A stretch of DNA of 5,304 nt, taken from assembly GCA_004195315.1 (NCBI GenBank), contig SDWL01000160.1:1-5304 (forward strand), written 5' to 3'. The translations under genes and the position numbers were made by a program. Within the stretch, counting starts at the first letter, position 1. Each line of letters opens with the position of its first letter. The notes under the pieces are model-generated. The model saw only the letters and a list, made by a program, of their open reading frames with translations. It searched no databases and was not told the DNA's origin. The stretch is from Lutibacter sp. (GTDB lineage Bacteria > Bacteroidota > Bacteroidia > Flavobacteriales > Flavobacteriaceae). Of this stretch, positions 1 through 5,304 are shown piece after piece.

Positions 1-19
1 AGATGTGTATAAGAGACAG
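1..19. other. Tn5/Nextera mosaic-end adapter (sequencing artefact)
   Basis: The first 19 bases, AGATGTGTATAAGAGACAG, are identical to the Tn5 transposase mosaic end used in tagmentation libraries. They are library adapter left on the end of a contig, not genome sequence. They interrupt the minus-strand reading frame of the AI-2E family gene that starts at 274, and on the plus strand they create a spurious frame starting MCIRDR, a peptide typical of adapter read-through in sequence databases. Genomic sequence starts at base 20. Confidence 0.96.
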
Positions 20-274
20 AATAAACATACTTATTAATCCAGATAAGATTCCTAGAAACAGCATCATAGTAGTAAATACTGCTAAAGTATTTGGAAATTT
101 AAGTCTTCTTTTTAAAAATCGAATAATTGGACTTCCAATTAAAGAAATTACTGCAGCAATTGCAATATATACAATGATTGATTGAACACTATATAAAAAA
201 TAAAGTAACACTACAACGCCAATAATTATTGCTATTGCTTTTAATATTCCGTTTGTAATAATATTTGAAGTCAT
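20..274 (-). CDS. AI-2E family transporter (PerM/UPF0118-like), N-terminal fragment
   Basis: This is the first 85 codons of a membrane protein read leftwards from ATG at 274; the rest is lost because the contig ends in adapter sequence at base 19. The fragment begins MTSNIITNGILKAIAIIIGV. It has hydrophobic segments at about residues 9-28, 32-50 and 64-85, with a basic stretch (RFLKRRLKF) at about 52-60 between the second and third. This hydrophobic pattern, and the GSPIIRFLKRRLKF-like stretch followed by a third helix, matches the N-terminus of flavobacterial AI-2E family (PerM-like) proteins, normally about 350-370 residues with about eight membrane helices. Family members have been linked to export of autoinducer-2 or to sodium/proton exchange; the substrate here is unknown. 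The start lies 50 bases after the ggt stop on the same strand with no terminator visible between them, so it is probably the third gene of the acpH-ggt operon. The family call rests on recognition of a short fragment. Confidence 0.72.
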
Positions 275-324
275 TTTTTAAATGTTTATTTGTCGAAAGG
301 TTTAAAATCACTTAATATTTCTAA

Positions 325-2028
325 TTAAAATCCAACAGCTTTATCATCACCTCTATAATCAGCACCACCTTCTAATTTTCCATTTGGTAATACTAAAATA
401 GCGTCAACTTTTCCTAGTATTCTTGAATTCTCTAGGTTTATATTGTACCCTTTTTCTTGTAATTTTTCAATTAATACTTTCTCAAAACCTTTAGGTTCCA
501 AAGTTACAACATCAGGTAACCATTGGTGATGAAATCTTGGAGCATCAACTGCTTCTTGCATTCCTAAATCAAACTCATACACATTTAAAATGGTTTGCAT
601 TACTGAAGTAATAATTGTTGAACCACCTGGAGAACCTACGATCATAAATAGCTTATTATTTTTTTCAACAATTGTTGGTGTCATGGAGCTTAACATCCGT
701 TTTTCTGGTGCAATTGAATTTGCTTCTGCACCAATTAATCCAAACATATTTGGAACACCAGGTTTAGAACTAAAATCGTCCATTTCATTATTTAAAAAGA
801 AACCACCTTCAGAAACGTATACTTTTGAACCATAAGCTCCATTTAAGGTAGTGGTAACTGAAACGGCATTTCCAAAACTATCTACAATTGAATAATGCGT
901 AGTTTCATCACTTTCATAACCTATAATATTTCCATGTTTTATTGAAGAAGATAACGTTGCTTTATCCCAAGAGAAATCTTTCATTCTTTCTTGAACGTAT
1001 TCATTTGAAATTAATGTTTCAATAGGAGTCTTAACAAAATCTGGATCGCCTAAATAATAAGATCTATCAGCATATGCTCTTCTTTCTGCTTCAGTAATTA
1101 GTTGAATTGCTTCTATTGAATTGTGACCGAACGAAGCAATACTAAAAGGTTCTAAAGCTTTAAAAATTTGTGCATTACAAATTCCGCCACTTGATGGAGG
1201 AGACATAGAAATAATCTTTAAATCTTTATATGTAAACTCAATTGGGCTTCTCCATTGTGATTCATATTTTTCTAAATCTTCTTTCGTTATAATACCACCT
1301 AATTTTTGAACATAATTTACAAGCATTTCTGCAGTTTCACCTTTGTAAAAGCCATCTCTTCCCTCTGTTTTTATTCGGTCAAAAGTTTTAGCTAAATTAG
1401 GATATTTAATCGTGTCACCTTCTTTCCAATCGGCATCTAAAATAATTTTTTCAGGATTTGTTTCAGTAAATAAATGACGGTATTTATTCAATCTTTCAGC
1501 TTGTTTTTTTGTTACAATTACTCCTTTATTTGCTAATTCAATAGCTGGTTGAATTAATTTTGAAAAAGGAATAGTTCCAAATTTTTCATGTACTTTAAAT
1601 AATCCATCAATAGTTCCTGGTACGCCTACGGCCATTGCACCTATAGTACTTTTACCTTCAATAATATTTCCATTTTCATCCAAATACATATCTTTTGAAG
1701 CGGCAAGTGGTGCTTTTTCTCTATAATCTAAAGCTCCAGTTTTACCATCATTTGTTCTATACACCATAAAACCACCACCGCCAATATTTCCTGCAAATGG
1801 ATAAGCAACGGTTAATGCTAAGTCTGTTGCAATCATAGCATCAAAGGCATTACCACCATTTTGCATAATTAGTGACCCTATTTTAGAGGCTTCTTCTCTG
1901 GCGCTAACTACCATTGCACTATCTGCTAAAAAACCAAGCCCTTTCTTGTTTTGAATTTCTTGTTTTGAATTTTTTTTGCATTGTGCAAATGCTAATACTA
2001 TTAATACTAGTACTATAATTTTTTTCAT
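325..2028 (-). CDS. ggt: Gamma-glutamyltransferase (glutathione hydrolase), predicted lipoprotein
   Basis: This 567-residue N-terminal nucleophile hydrolase cleaves or transfers the gamma-glutamyl group of glutathione and similar compounds outside the cytoplasm. Family members are made as one chain that cuts itself before a threonine. Here that is Thr376, in the motif ETTHYSIVD, giving a large subunit of about 18-375 and a small subunit of 376-567, close in size to E. coli GGT. Aligned with E. coli by eye, the key residues are present: Arg103 (R114), Thr394 and Asn396 (T409, N411), Asp418 (D433), Ser447-Ser448 (S462-S463) and Gly468-Gly469 in GSPGGS. Glu415 stands at the Gln430 position, as in human GGT. 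Phe429 replaces the lid-loop Tyr444. The N-terminus is a signal sequence ending AFAQC, so Cys17 is probably lipidated, although Gln before the Cys is unusual. No acidic surface-export signal follows the Cys, which suggests the periplasmic side of a membrane. The start codon overlaps the acpH stop (ATGA), so translation is probably coupled. Confidence 0.96.
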   Translation of the reverse strand: MKKIIVLVLIVLAFAQCKKNSKQEIQNKKGLGFLADSAMVVSAREEASKIGSLIMQNGGNAFDAMIATDLALTVAYPFAGNIGGGGFMVYRTNDGKTGALDYREKAPLAASKDMYLDENGNIIEGKSTIGAMAVGVPGTIDGLFKVHEKFGTIPFSKLIQPAIELANKGVIVTKKQAERLNKYRHLFTETNPEKIILDADWKEGDTIKYPNLAKTFDRIKTEGRDGFYKGETAEMLVNYVQKLGGIITKEDLEKYESQWRSPIEFTYKDLKIISMSPPSSGGICNAQIFKALEPFSIASFGHNSIEAIQLITEAERRAYADRSYYLGDPDFVKTPIETLISNEYVQERMKDFSWDKATLSSSIKHGNIIGYESDETTHYSIVDSFGNAVSVTTTLNGAYGSKVYVSEGGFFLNNEMDDFSSKPGVPNMFGLIGAEANSIAPEKRMLSSMTPTIVEKNNKLFMIVGSPGGSTIITSVMQTILNVYEFDLGMQEAVDAPRFHHQWLPDVVTLEPKGFEKVLIEKLQEKGYNINLENSRILGKVDAILVLPNGKLEGGADYRGDDKAVGF

Positions 2029-2618
2029 ATTGAAAGCAATAAGGATGTTTTTTCTTCAGTAAATTGTTCTAAATCTTTGAAAAAAGTTGTAAAATCTATT
2101 TCAAGTTCTTTATAATATAATTTTAAATCTTCAATGGCTAAATCCATTTTTGAAATTCCTTTGGTTCGTTTGTTCATTCCTTGTAAAATTTTACCAATCC
2201 CATCAATTGAAGCATAAGCTACCAGCCAATTATATTCAATCATATACGGCAGTATGTTTTGAATTTTAGTAGGGAATGTTTCTATATTTTCTTGAAAATA
2301 TTTATAAACACTATTTGCATAAACATCTAAAGGGGTTTCAGAATAATTATGCCAGTTTTTAGCTAAATAGTGATCGTAAAGTATATCAATAATAACTCCA
2401 TCATAGTGATGGTAACGCTCGTGTAAACGTCGTTTGCTTTTTCTTGCAATTGGATGATTATCAGTATAATTGTCTATTTCTCTATGTAATAGTATGCCGG
2501 CTTTAATTTCTGTAGGATAGTTATTATATTTATTACCTTTTACGGCGTCTGCAATAAAATTTCCAATAAGAATATTTTTGTTGTTTTTAGAAAGATATAA
2601 GTGAGCTAAAAAATTCAT
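2025..2618 (-). CDS. acpH: Acyl carrier protein phosphodiesterase (AcpH, DUF479 family)
   Basis: This 197-residue cytoplasmic protein matches AcpH (193 residues in E. coli), which removes the 4'-phosphopantetheine group from holo-ACP and gives apo-ACP, the reverse of ACP synthase. Visible family motifs are the N-terminal MNFLAHLYLS, GNFIADAVKG with Asp24 at the same position as the essential Asp24 of E. coli AcpH, HREIDNYTD (His45, Asp49, Asp53), DILYDHYLAKNW (Asp78, Asp82, His83) and WLVAY (131-135). These His/Asp residues fit the HD-like metal-dependent phosphohydrolase fold described for AcpH. The start is fixed by the conserved MNFLAHL. The leader is A/T-rich with no Shine-Dalgarno. The gene begins 23 bases beyond the dnaN terminator, so it is likely first in a unit with ggt and the AI-2E gene. 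A weak -7-like TATCATTG (2633-2640, minus) precedes it, but I would not rely on that. Some Bacteroidota DUF479 proteins are untested, so ACP as the substrate is inferred from homology. Confidence 0.9.
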   Translation of the reverse strand: MNFLAHLYLSKNNKNILIGNFIADAVKGNKYNNYPTEIKAGILLHREIDNYTDNHPIARKSKRRLHERYHHYDGVIIDILYDHYLAKNWHNYSETPLDVYANSVYKYFQENIETFPTKIQNILPYMIEYNWLVAYASIDGIGKILQGMNKRTKGISKMDLAIEDLKLYYKELEIDFTTFFKDLEQFTEEKTSLLLSI

Positions 2619-2641
2619 AAAATAATTTTAAACAATGATAC

Positions 2642-2666
2642 AAAAAAATCCGCATAAGCGGATTTT
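2642..2666 (-). terminator. Intrinsic terminator after dnaN
   Basis: A perfect 9-bp inverted repeat (AAAATCCGC at 2645-2653 and GCGGATTTT at 2658-2666) encloses a 4-base loop. Read on the minus strand, the stem is followed by a run of seven T residues (2648-2642, the first four being part of the stem). It lies 21 bases after the dnaN stop and 23 bases before the acpH start, exactly where the two transcription units should be separated. The central CCGC/GCGG block is GC-rich against a very AT-rich background. It is close enough to acpH that partial read-through from dnaN is possible. Confidence 0.88.
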
Positions 2667-2678
2667 AATTTTATATTT
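2661..2678 (+). repeat. 18-base direct repeat, copy 1
   Basis: The sequence GATTTTAATTTTATATTT occurs here and again at 4066-4083 in the same orientation, with all 18 bases identical. This copy lies between the dnaN stop codon and the terminator stem and includes the outer arm of the hairpin. The sequence is low-complexity A/T, so coincidence is possible. Confidence 0.5.
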
Positions 2679-2687
2679 TGAAATATT

Positions 2688-3806
2688 TTAGCTATTTAAC
2701 ATTACAGGCATTACTAGCATTGTAATAAATTCACCATCTTCAACACCATCAATTGGAGTTAAAATTCCTGCTCTGTTTGGTAACGACATTTCAATTAAAA
2801 TTTCATTTGAAGTTAAGTTGCTTAACATTTCAGATAAAAAACGTGAGTTAAAACCAATTTGTAAATCATCTCCTAGGTATTCACAAACTAAACGTTCTTC
2901 GGCTTTATTAGAGTAATCAATATCTTCAGCAGAAATATTAAGTTCAGTTCCAGCCATTTTTAAACGGATTTGGTGTGTTGTTTTGCTTGAGAAAATTGAA
3001 ACACGTTTTACAGAGTTTAGAAATGTACCTCTGTCTACAGTTAATTTGTTTGGGTTTTCTTTTGGAATTACAGCTTCGTAATTAGGATATTTTCCATCTA
3101 TTAATCTACAAACTAACACAACATTATCAAATGTAAATTTGGCATTTGCATCGTTATATTCAATAGTTACATCACTATCTGAACCTCCTAAAATCCCTTT
3201 TAATAAATTTAAGGGTTTTTTTGGCATAATAAATTCAGCGGCTTCATTTGCAACAACATCTGTTCTAGAATATTTTACTAATTTATGAGCATCTGTTGCA
3301 ACAAAAGTTAAGCTGTCAGTAGCAAATTGAAAGAAAACACCACTCATTACAGGTCTTAAGTCATCGTTTCCAGCAGCAAATATTGTTTTTGATATTGCGG
3401 TTGCTAAAATTGTACCAGGTAAAACTGTACTGCTCGGTGATTCTATTGAAACAGCTTTTGGAAATTCACTACCATCAAAAAATGCCATGTCATATTTACC
3501 TTGACTAGAGCTAATTTCAATAGTATTATTTTCCTCAGTTTTAAATGTTAAAGGTTGATTCGGAAACGTTTTTAAAGTATCTAATAATAAACGAGCCGAA
3601 ATAGCTACAGAACCTTCAGTGTCAGACTCAACATCAATAGTTGTGCTCATTGTGGTTTCTAAATCAGAAGCAGATATTTTTAATTCGTTTTGACTTAGCT
3701 CGAATAAGAAATTATCTAAAATAGGTAGCGTATTGCTGTTGTTAATAACGCCTCCTAAAATTTGAAGTTGTTTTAATAATTGACTACTGGATACTATAAA
3801 TTTCAT
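2688..3806 (-). CDS. dnaN: DNA polymerase III subunit beta (sliding clamp)
   Basis: This 372-residue protein is the ring-shaped processivity clamp that holds replicative polymerase and other replication and repair proteins on DNA. It works as a head-to-tail dimer of three-domain subunits, here at about residues 1-120, 121-247 and 248-372. Family landmarks include MKFIVSSSQLLKQLQ at the N-terminus, TLPILDNF (26-33), RPVMSGVFFQ followed by FVATDAHKL (151-175), RLIDGKYPNYEAVIP (234-248, compare KLVDGRFPDYRRVLP in E. coli), IGFNSRFLSEML (317-328) and the C-terminal MLVMPVML (compare VVMPMRL), which lines the pocket that binds clamp-interacting peptides. The frame stays open upstream to a GTG at 3836, but ATG at 3806 is the right start: family homology begins exactly there, and the ten extra codons (VILKKIKNKQ) are an A-rich leader. 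The gene is followed by a strong terminator and divides from the PIG-L gene on the plus strand. No dnaA is in view. Confidence 0.97.
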   Translation of the reverse strand: MKFIVSSSQLLKQLQILGGVINNSNTLPILDNFLFELSQNELKISASDLETTMSTTIDVESDTEGSVAISARLLLDTLKTFPNQPLTFKTEENNTIEISSSQGKYDMAFFDGSEFPKAVSIESPSSTVLPGTILATAISKTIFAAGNDDLRPVMSGVFFQFATDSLTFVATDAHKLVKYSRTDVVANEAAEFIMPKKPLNLLKGILGGSDSDVTIEYNDANAKFTFDNVVLVCRLIDGKYPNYEAVIPKENPNKLTVDRGTFLNSVKRVSIFSSKTTHQIRLKMAGTELNISAEDIDYSNKAEERLVCEYLGDDLQIGFNSRFLSEMLSNLTSNEILIEMSLPNRAGILTPIDGVEDGEFITMLVMPVMLNS

Positions 3807-3835
3807 TTGTTTGTTTTTTATTTTTTTTAAGATCA

Positions 3836-3893
3836 CATGCTGTTTGCTTCAAAACATTTGCTTTTGAAAGAAAGAATTTTGCATGCTTGTTTC
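3836..3893. repeat. Near-duplicate CATGCT(T)GTTT motif in the dnaN leader
   Basis: CATGCTGTTT at 3836-3845 and CATGCTTGTTT at 3882-3892 differ by one inserted T and start 46 bases apart in the same orientation. Both lie within the predicted dnaN 5' leader, and the second includes the palindrome GCATGC. They could be paired binding sites or chance; the sequence alone does not decide. Confidence 0.35.
3848..3868. repeat. Inverted repeat TTCAAAA-n7-TTTTGAA in the dnaN leader
   Basis: Seven-base arms TTCAAAA (3848-3854) and TTTTGAA (3862-3868) enclose a 7-base spacer between the predicted dnaN promoter and its start codon. With only one G:C pair per arm it would be a weak RNA hairpin, so a DNA-level operator is as likely as an RNA structure. 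It may also be chance in AT-rich sequence. Confidence 0.35.
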
Positions 3894-3922
3894 ATTTAAG
3901 ATTATTTAAATGGATTGATTTA

Positions 3923-3930
3923 CAAATATA
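3923..3930 (-). promoter_or_regulatory. Candidate dnaN promoter, -7 element TATATTTG
   Basis: Read on the minus strand this is TATATTTG, a perfect match to the Bacteroidota sigma-A -7 consensus TAnnTTTG. It is the only perfect match facing dnaN in the intergenic region. No convincing TTG -33 element is found at the usual spacing. It would place the transcript start roughly 110 bases before the dnaN ATG, an unusually long leader for this phylum. Confidence 0.45.
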
Positions 3931-4065
3931 TTCTAAAAATGTTGTTATAAAAAGTTTTTTATTAACAGTTTATCACTATAAGAAATGAAGCTAAAATACG
4001 CTTAACTTTTGAACGGTTTTATGATTTAAATAAGTTATAATTATGTTAATTAGTAATGAAGTCCT

Positions 4066-4083
4066 GATTTTAATTTTATATTT
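4066..4083 (+). repeat. 18-base direct repeat, copy 2
   Basis: This is identical over 18 bases to 2661-2678. This copy overlaps the predicted -7 element of the PIG-L gene promoter, so the conserved part could simply reflect A/T-rich regulatory composition. Confidence 0.5.
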
Positions 4084-4084
4084 G
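4077..4084 (+). promoter_or_regulatory. Candidate promoter of the PIG-L gene, -7 element TATATTTG
   Basis: TATATTTG is a perfect match to the Bacteroidota -7 consensus TAnnTTTG and ends 28 bases before the ATG at 4113, giving a leader of about 20 bases. A clear TTG -33 element is not visible at the usual spacing. The octamer is the same as the one proposed for dnaN on the opposite strand. Confidence 0.5.
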
Positions 4085-4112
4085 TTTTACTACTAAAATA
4101 ATCAGATTATAT

Positions 4113-5304
4113 ATGAAGAAATTAATTTCAATTGTATTCTTATCCTTATTGTGTTCATTTGTTACATTCGCTCAAGCACCAAAAAAACCTACTTCTGGTG
4201 ATATATTTGAGTCTATACAAAAGTTAAATTTTTTAGGAACAGTTTTATATATAGCCGCACATCCTGATGATGAAAATACGCGTTTAATTTCCTATTTTTC
4301 TAATAACTTAAAAGCACAAACAGCGTATTTAAGTTTAACAAGAGGTGATGGCGGACAAAATTTAAAAGGATCAGAAATTAGAGAATTATTGGGGGTAATT
4401 AGAACTCAGGAATTATTGGCCGCTAGGAAAATAGATGGCGGACAACAATTTTTTACACGAGCTAATGATTTTGGATATTCTAAACATCCAGATGAAACTA
4501 TGGAAATTTGGAATGAAGATGAGGTTTTAAGTGATGTTGTTGCTGTAATTAGAAAATTCAAACCAGATGTAATTATTAATAGATTTAATCATAAAACGCC
4601 TGGAACTACACACGGTCATCATACTTCTTCAGCAATGTTAAGTTTTGAAGCTTTTGATTTGGCATCAGACAAAAATTATAAAACGCATTTAAAAAATGAT
4701 GAAGTTTGGAAACCAAAACGATTACTTTTTAATACATCGTGGTGGTTTTATGGAAGTGAAGAAAATTTTAATAAGGCCGATAAAACAAATTTATTAAGTA
4801 TAGAGATTGGGATTTTTTATGTGAATAAAGGATTGTCTAATAGTGAAATAGCTTCTTTAAGTAGAAGCCAACATCAATCTCAGGGTTTTGGAAGTACAGG
4901 AACTAGAGGGAATCAAACAGAATATTTAGATTTTTTAAAAGGTGATTTTCCTATAAATAAACAAGTTTTTGATGATATTGACACAACTTGGAATAGAGTA
5001 GAAGGAGGTAAAGAAATTTATAAAATTTTACAAAAAGTAGAAAATGAATTTAATTTTAAAAACCCTTCTGCAAGTATTCCTGAATTGGTTGAAGCTTATC
5101 AATTAATTTCAGAATTGAAAAACGAACATTGGAAAATCATTAAGTCTAAAGAAATTAAAAATATTATAGCGGCTTGTGCAGGTTTGTATTTAGAAGCTGC
5201 GGCAAATAATTCTTCAACAACTTCAAATTCAAATAATACTATTCAAATAGAAGCAATAAATAGAAGTAATTATGCAATTTCTTTGAAATCGGTTACTATA
5301 AATC
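4113..5304 (+). CDS. Secreted PIG-L/LmbE family deacetylase, N-terminal part (runs off the window)
   Basis: From ATG at 4113 the frame is open for 397 codons to the right edge without a stop, so the gene is 3'-incomplete. Residues 1-20 form a Sec signal peptide (MKKLISIVFL, hydrophobic core, then FVTFA before Gln21), so the protein is exported. The catalytic domain shows the PIG-L hallmark AHPDDE (49-54) and HGHH (167-170). By analogy with MshB, His50, Asp53 and His170 should bind zinc and Asp52 act as general base. Other family-like stretches are LTRGDGGQNL (76-85), IRTQELLAARKIDGG (96-110) and HQSQGFGSTGTRG (254-266). Residues from about 300 begin a separate region with a coiled, charged segment and a low-complexity Asn/Ser/Thr stretch (365-376), then NRSNYAISLKSVTI, resembling the start of a beta-sandwich domain. 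Known PIG-L enzymes remove acetyl groups from N-acetylglucosamine derivatives; the substrate here is unknown. Long exported members of this kind are common in Bacteroidota and should not be taken for the short cytoplasmic bacillithiol enzyme BshB. Confidence 0.9.
   Translation, partial: MKKLISIVFLSLLCSFVTFAQAPKKPTSGDIFESIQKLNFLGTVLYIAAHPDDENTRLISYFSNNLKAQTAYLSLTRGDGGQNLKGSEIRELLGVIRTQELLAARKIDGGQQFFTRANDFGYSKHPDETMEIWNEDEVLSDVVAVIRKFKPDVIINRFNHKTPGTTHGHHTSSAMLSFEAFDLASDKNYKTHLKNDEVWKPKRLLFNTSWWFYGSEENFNKADKTNLLSIEIGIFYVNKGLSNSEIASLSRSQHQSQGFGSTGTRGNQTEYLDFLKGDFPINKQVFDDIDTTWNRVEGGKEIYKILQKVENEFNFKNPSASIPELVEAYQLISELKNEHWKIIKSKEIKNIIAACAGLYLEAAANNSSTTSNSNNTIQIEAINRSNYAISLKSVTIN

Larger units (their letters stand above)
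3807..4112. other. Divergent intergenic region between dnaN and the PIG-L gene
   Basis: This 306-base, very AT-rich stretch separates the divergent starts of dnaN (minus) and the secreted deacetylase (plus). It holds one good -7 promoter candidate facing each way (3923-3930 minus, 4077-4084 plus). The dnaN leader of about 110 bases between its -7 element and the start codon contains a small inverted repeat and a near-duplicate CATGC motif. I see no tRNA, no DnaA-box cluster, no protein-coding frame of note and no GC-rich structured RNA. The last bases before dnaN are A-rich on the coding strand, as is usual for translation starts without a Shine-Dalgarno in this phylum. Confidence 0.7.

Noticed and set aside
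3..185. Plus-strand 60-codon frame starting MCIRDR
   Set aside because: Its first residues are translated from the 19-base adapter, and the rest is antisense to the AI-2E family coding sequence. It is an artefact.
275..324. Terminator or promoter between ggt and the AI-2E gene
   Set aside because: No GC-containing hairpin with a T-run and no TAnnTTTG match was found in these 50 bases, so the two genes are treated as one operon.
590..835. Plus-strand 81-codon frame inside ggt
   Set aside because: It lies antisense to strongly conserved GGT coding sequence, has no recognisable protein family features, and no promoter-like element was seen for it.
2633..2640. TATCATTG as a -7 promoter element for acpH (minus strand)
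   Set aside because: It has one mismatch to TAnnTTTG and no suitable -33 element, and it sits immediately after the terminator T-run. acpH needs a promoter or read-through from dnaN, but this site is too weak to annotate.
3807..4112. Possible replication origin beside dnaN
   Set aside because: The region is AT-rich and next to dnaN, but I found no cluster of DnaA boxes (TTATNCACA type); the nearest string, TTATCACTA around 3970, does not match. No dnaA is present in the window.
4113..5304. PIG-L protein as bacillithiol enzyme BshB
   Set aside because: BshB proteins are short (about 230-240 residues) and cytoplasmic. This protein has a signal peptide and already exceeds 397 residues without a stop.
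1..5304. Mobile element, CRISPR array, defence or toxin-antitoxin system
   Set aside because: Nearly all of the sequence is explained by recognisable housekeeping genes. I found no regularly spaced repeats, transposase, integrase or terminal inverted repeats. The Tn5 mosaic end at 1-19 is library adapter, not a resident transposon.

Overview
The window is AT-rich and its coding style fits Bacteroidota, most likely class Flavobacteriia. The protein sequences read like flavobacterial orthologues, the start codons are preceded by A-rich leaders with no Shine-Dalgarno sequence, and the two best promoter candidates both carry the Bacteroidota -7 element TAnnTTTG. I cannot name the genus.

Layout. 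Bases 1-19 are not genomic: they match the Tn5/Nextera mosaic-end adapter exactly, so this is the untrimmed end of a contig. Bases 20-274 (minus) hold the N-terminal 85 codons of an AI-2E family (PerM-like) membrane protein, cut off by the adapter. Next on the minus strand are a gamma-glutamyltransferase lipoprotein (325-2028) and an ACP phosphodiesterase (2025-2618), whose stop and start codons overlap as ATGA. The transcription order is acpH, ggt, AI-2E transporter, and they look like one operon. A clear intrinsic terminator (2642-2666) separates this group from dnaN, the DNA polymerase III sliding clamp (minus, start at 3806). A 306-base divergent intergenic region follows. It contains a -7-type promoter element facing each way, and a long leader for dnaN. 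From 4113 to the right edge (plus) runs the first 397 codons of a secreted PIG-L/LmbE-type zinc deacetylase that continues beyond the window.

Functionally this is ordinary chromosomal housekeeping sequence: replication (dnaN), cofactor turnover on acyl carrier protein (acpH), extracytoplasmic glutathione/gamma-glutamyl metabolism (ggt), a membrane permease-like protein, and an exported deacetylase of unknown substrate. I see no mobile element, CRISPR array, tRNA, rRNA, toxin-antitoxin pair or defence system. The points most worth a second look are the adapter at the left end, the large exported PIG-L protein, the regulatory layout between dnaN and that gene, and an 18-base sequence shared by the dnaN 3' region and the PIG-L promoter.
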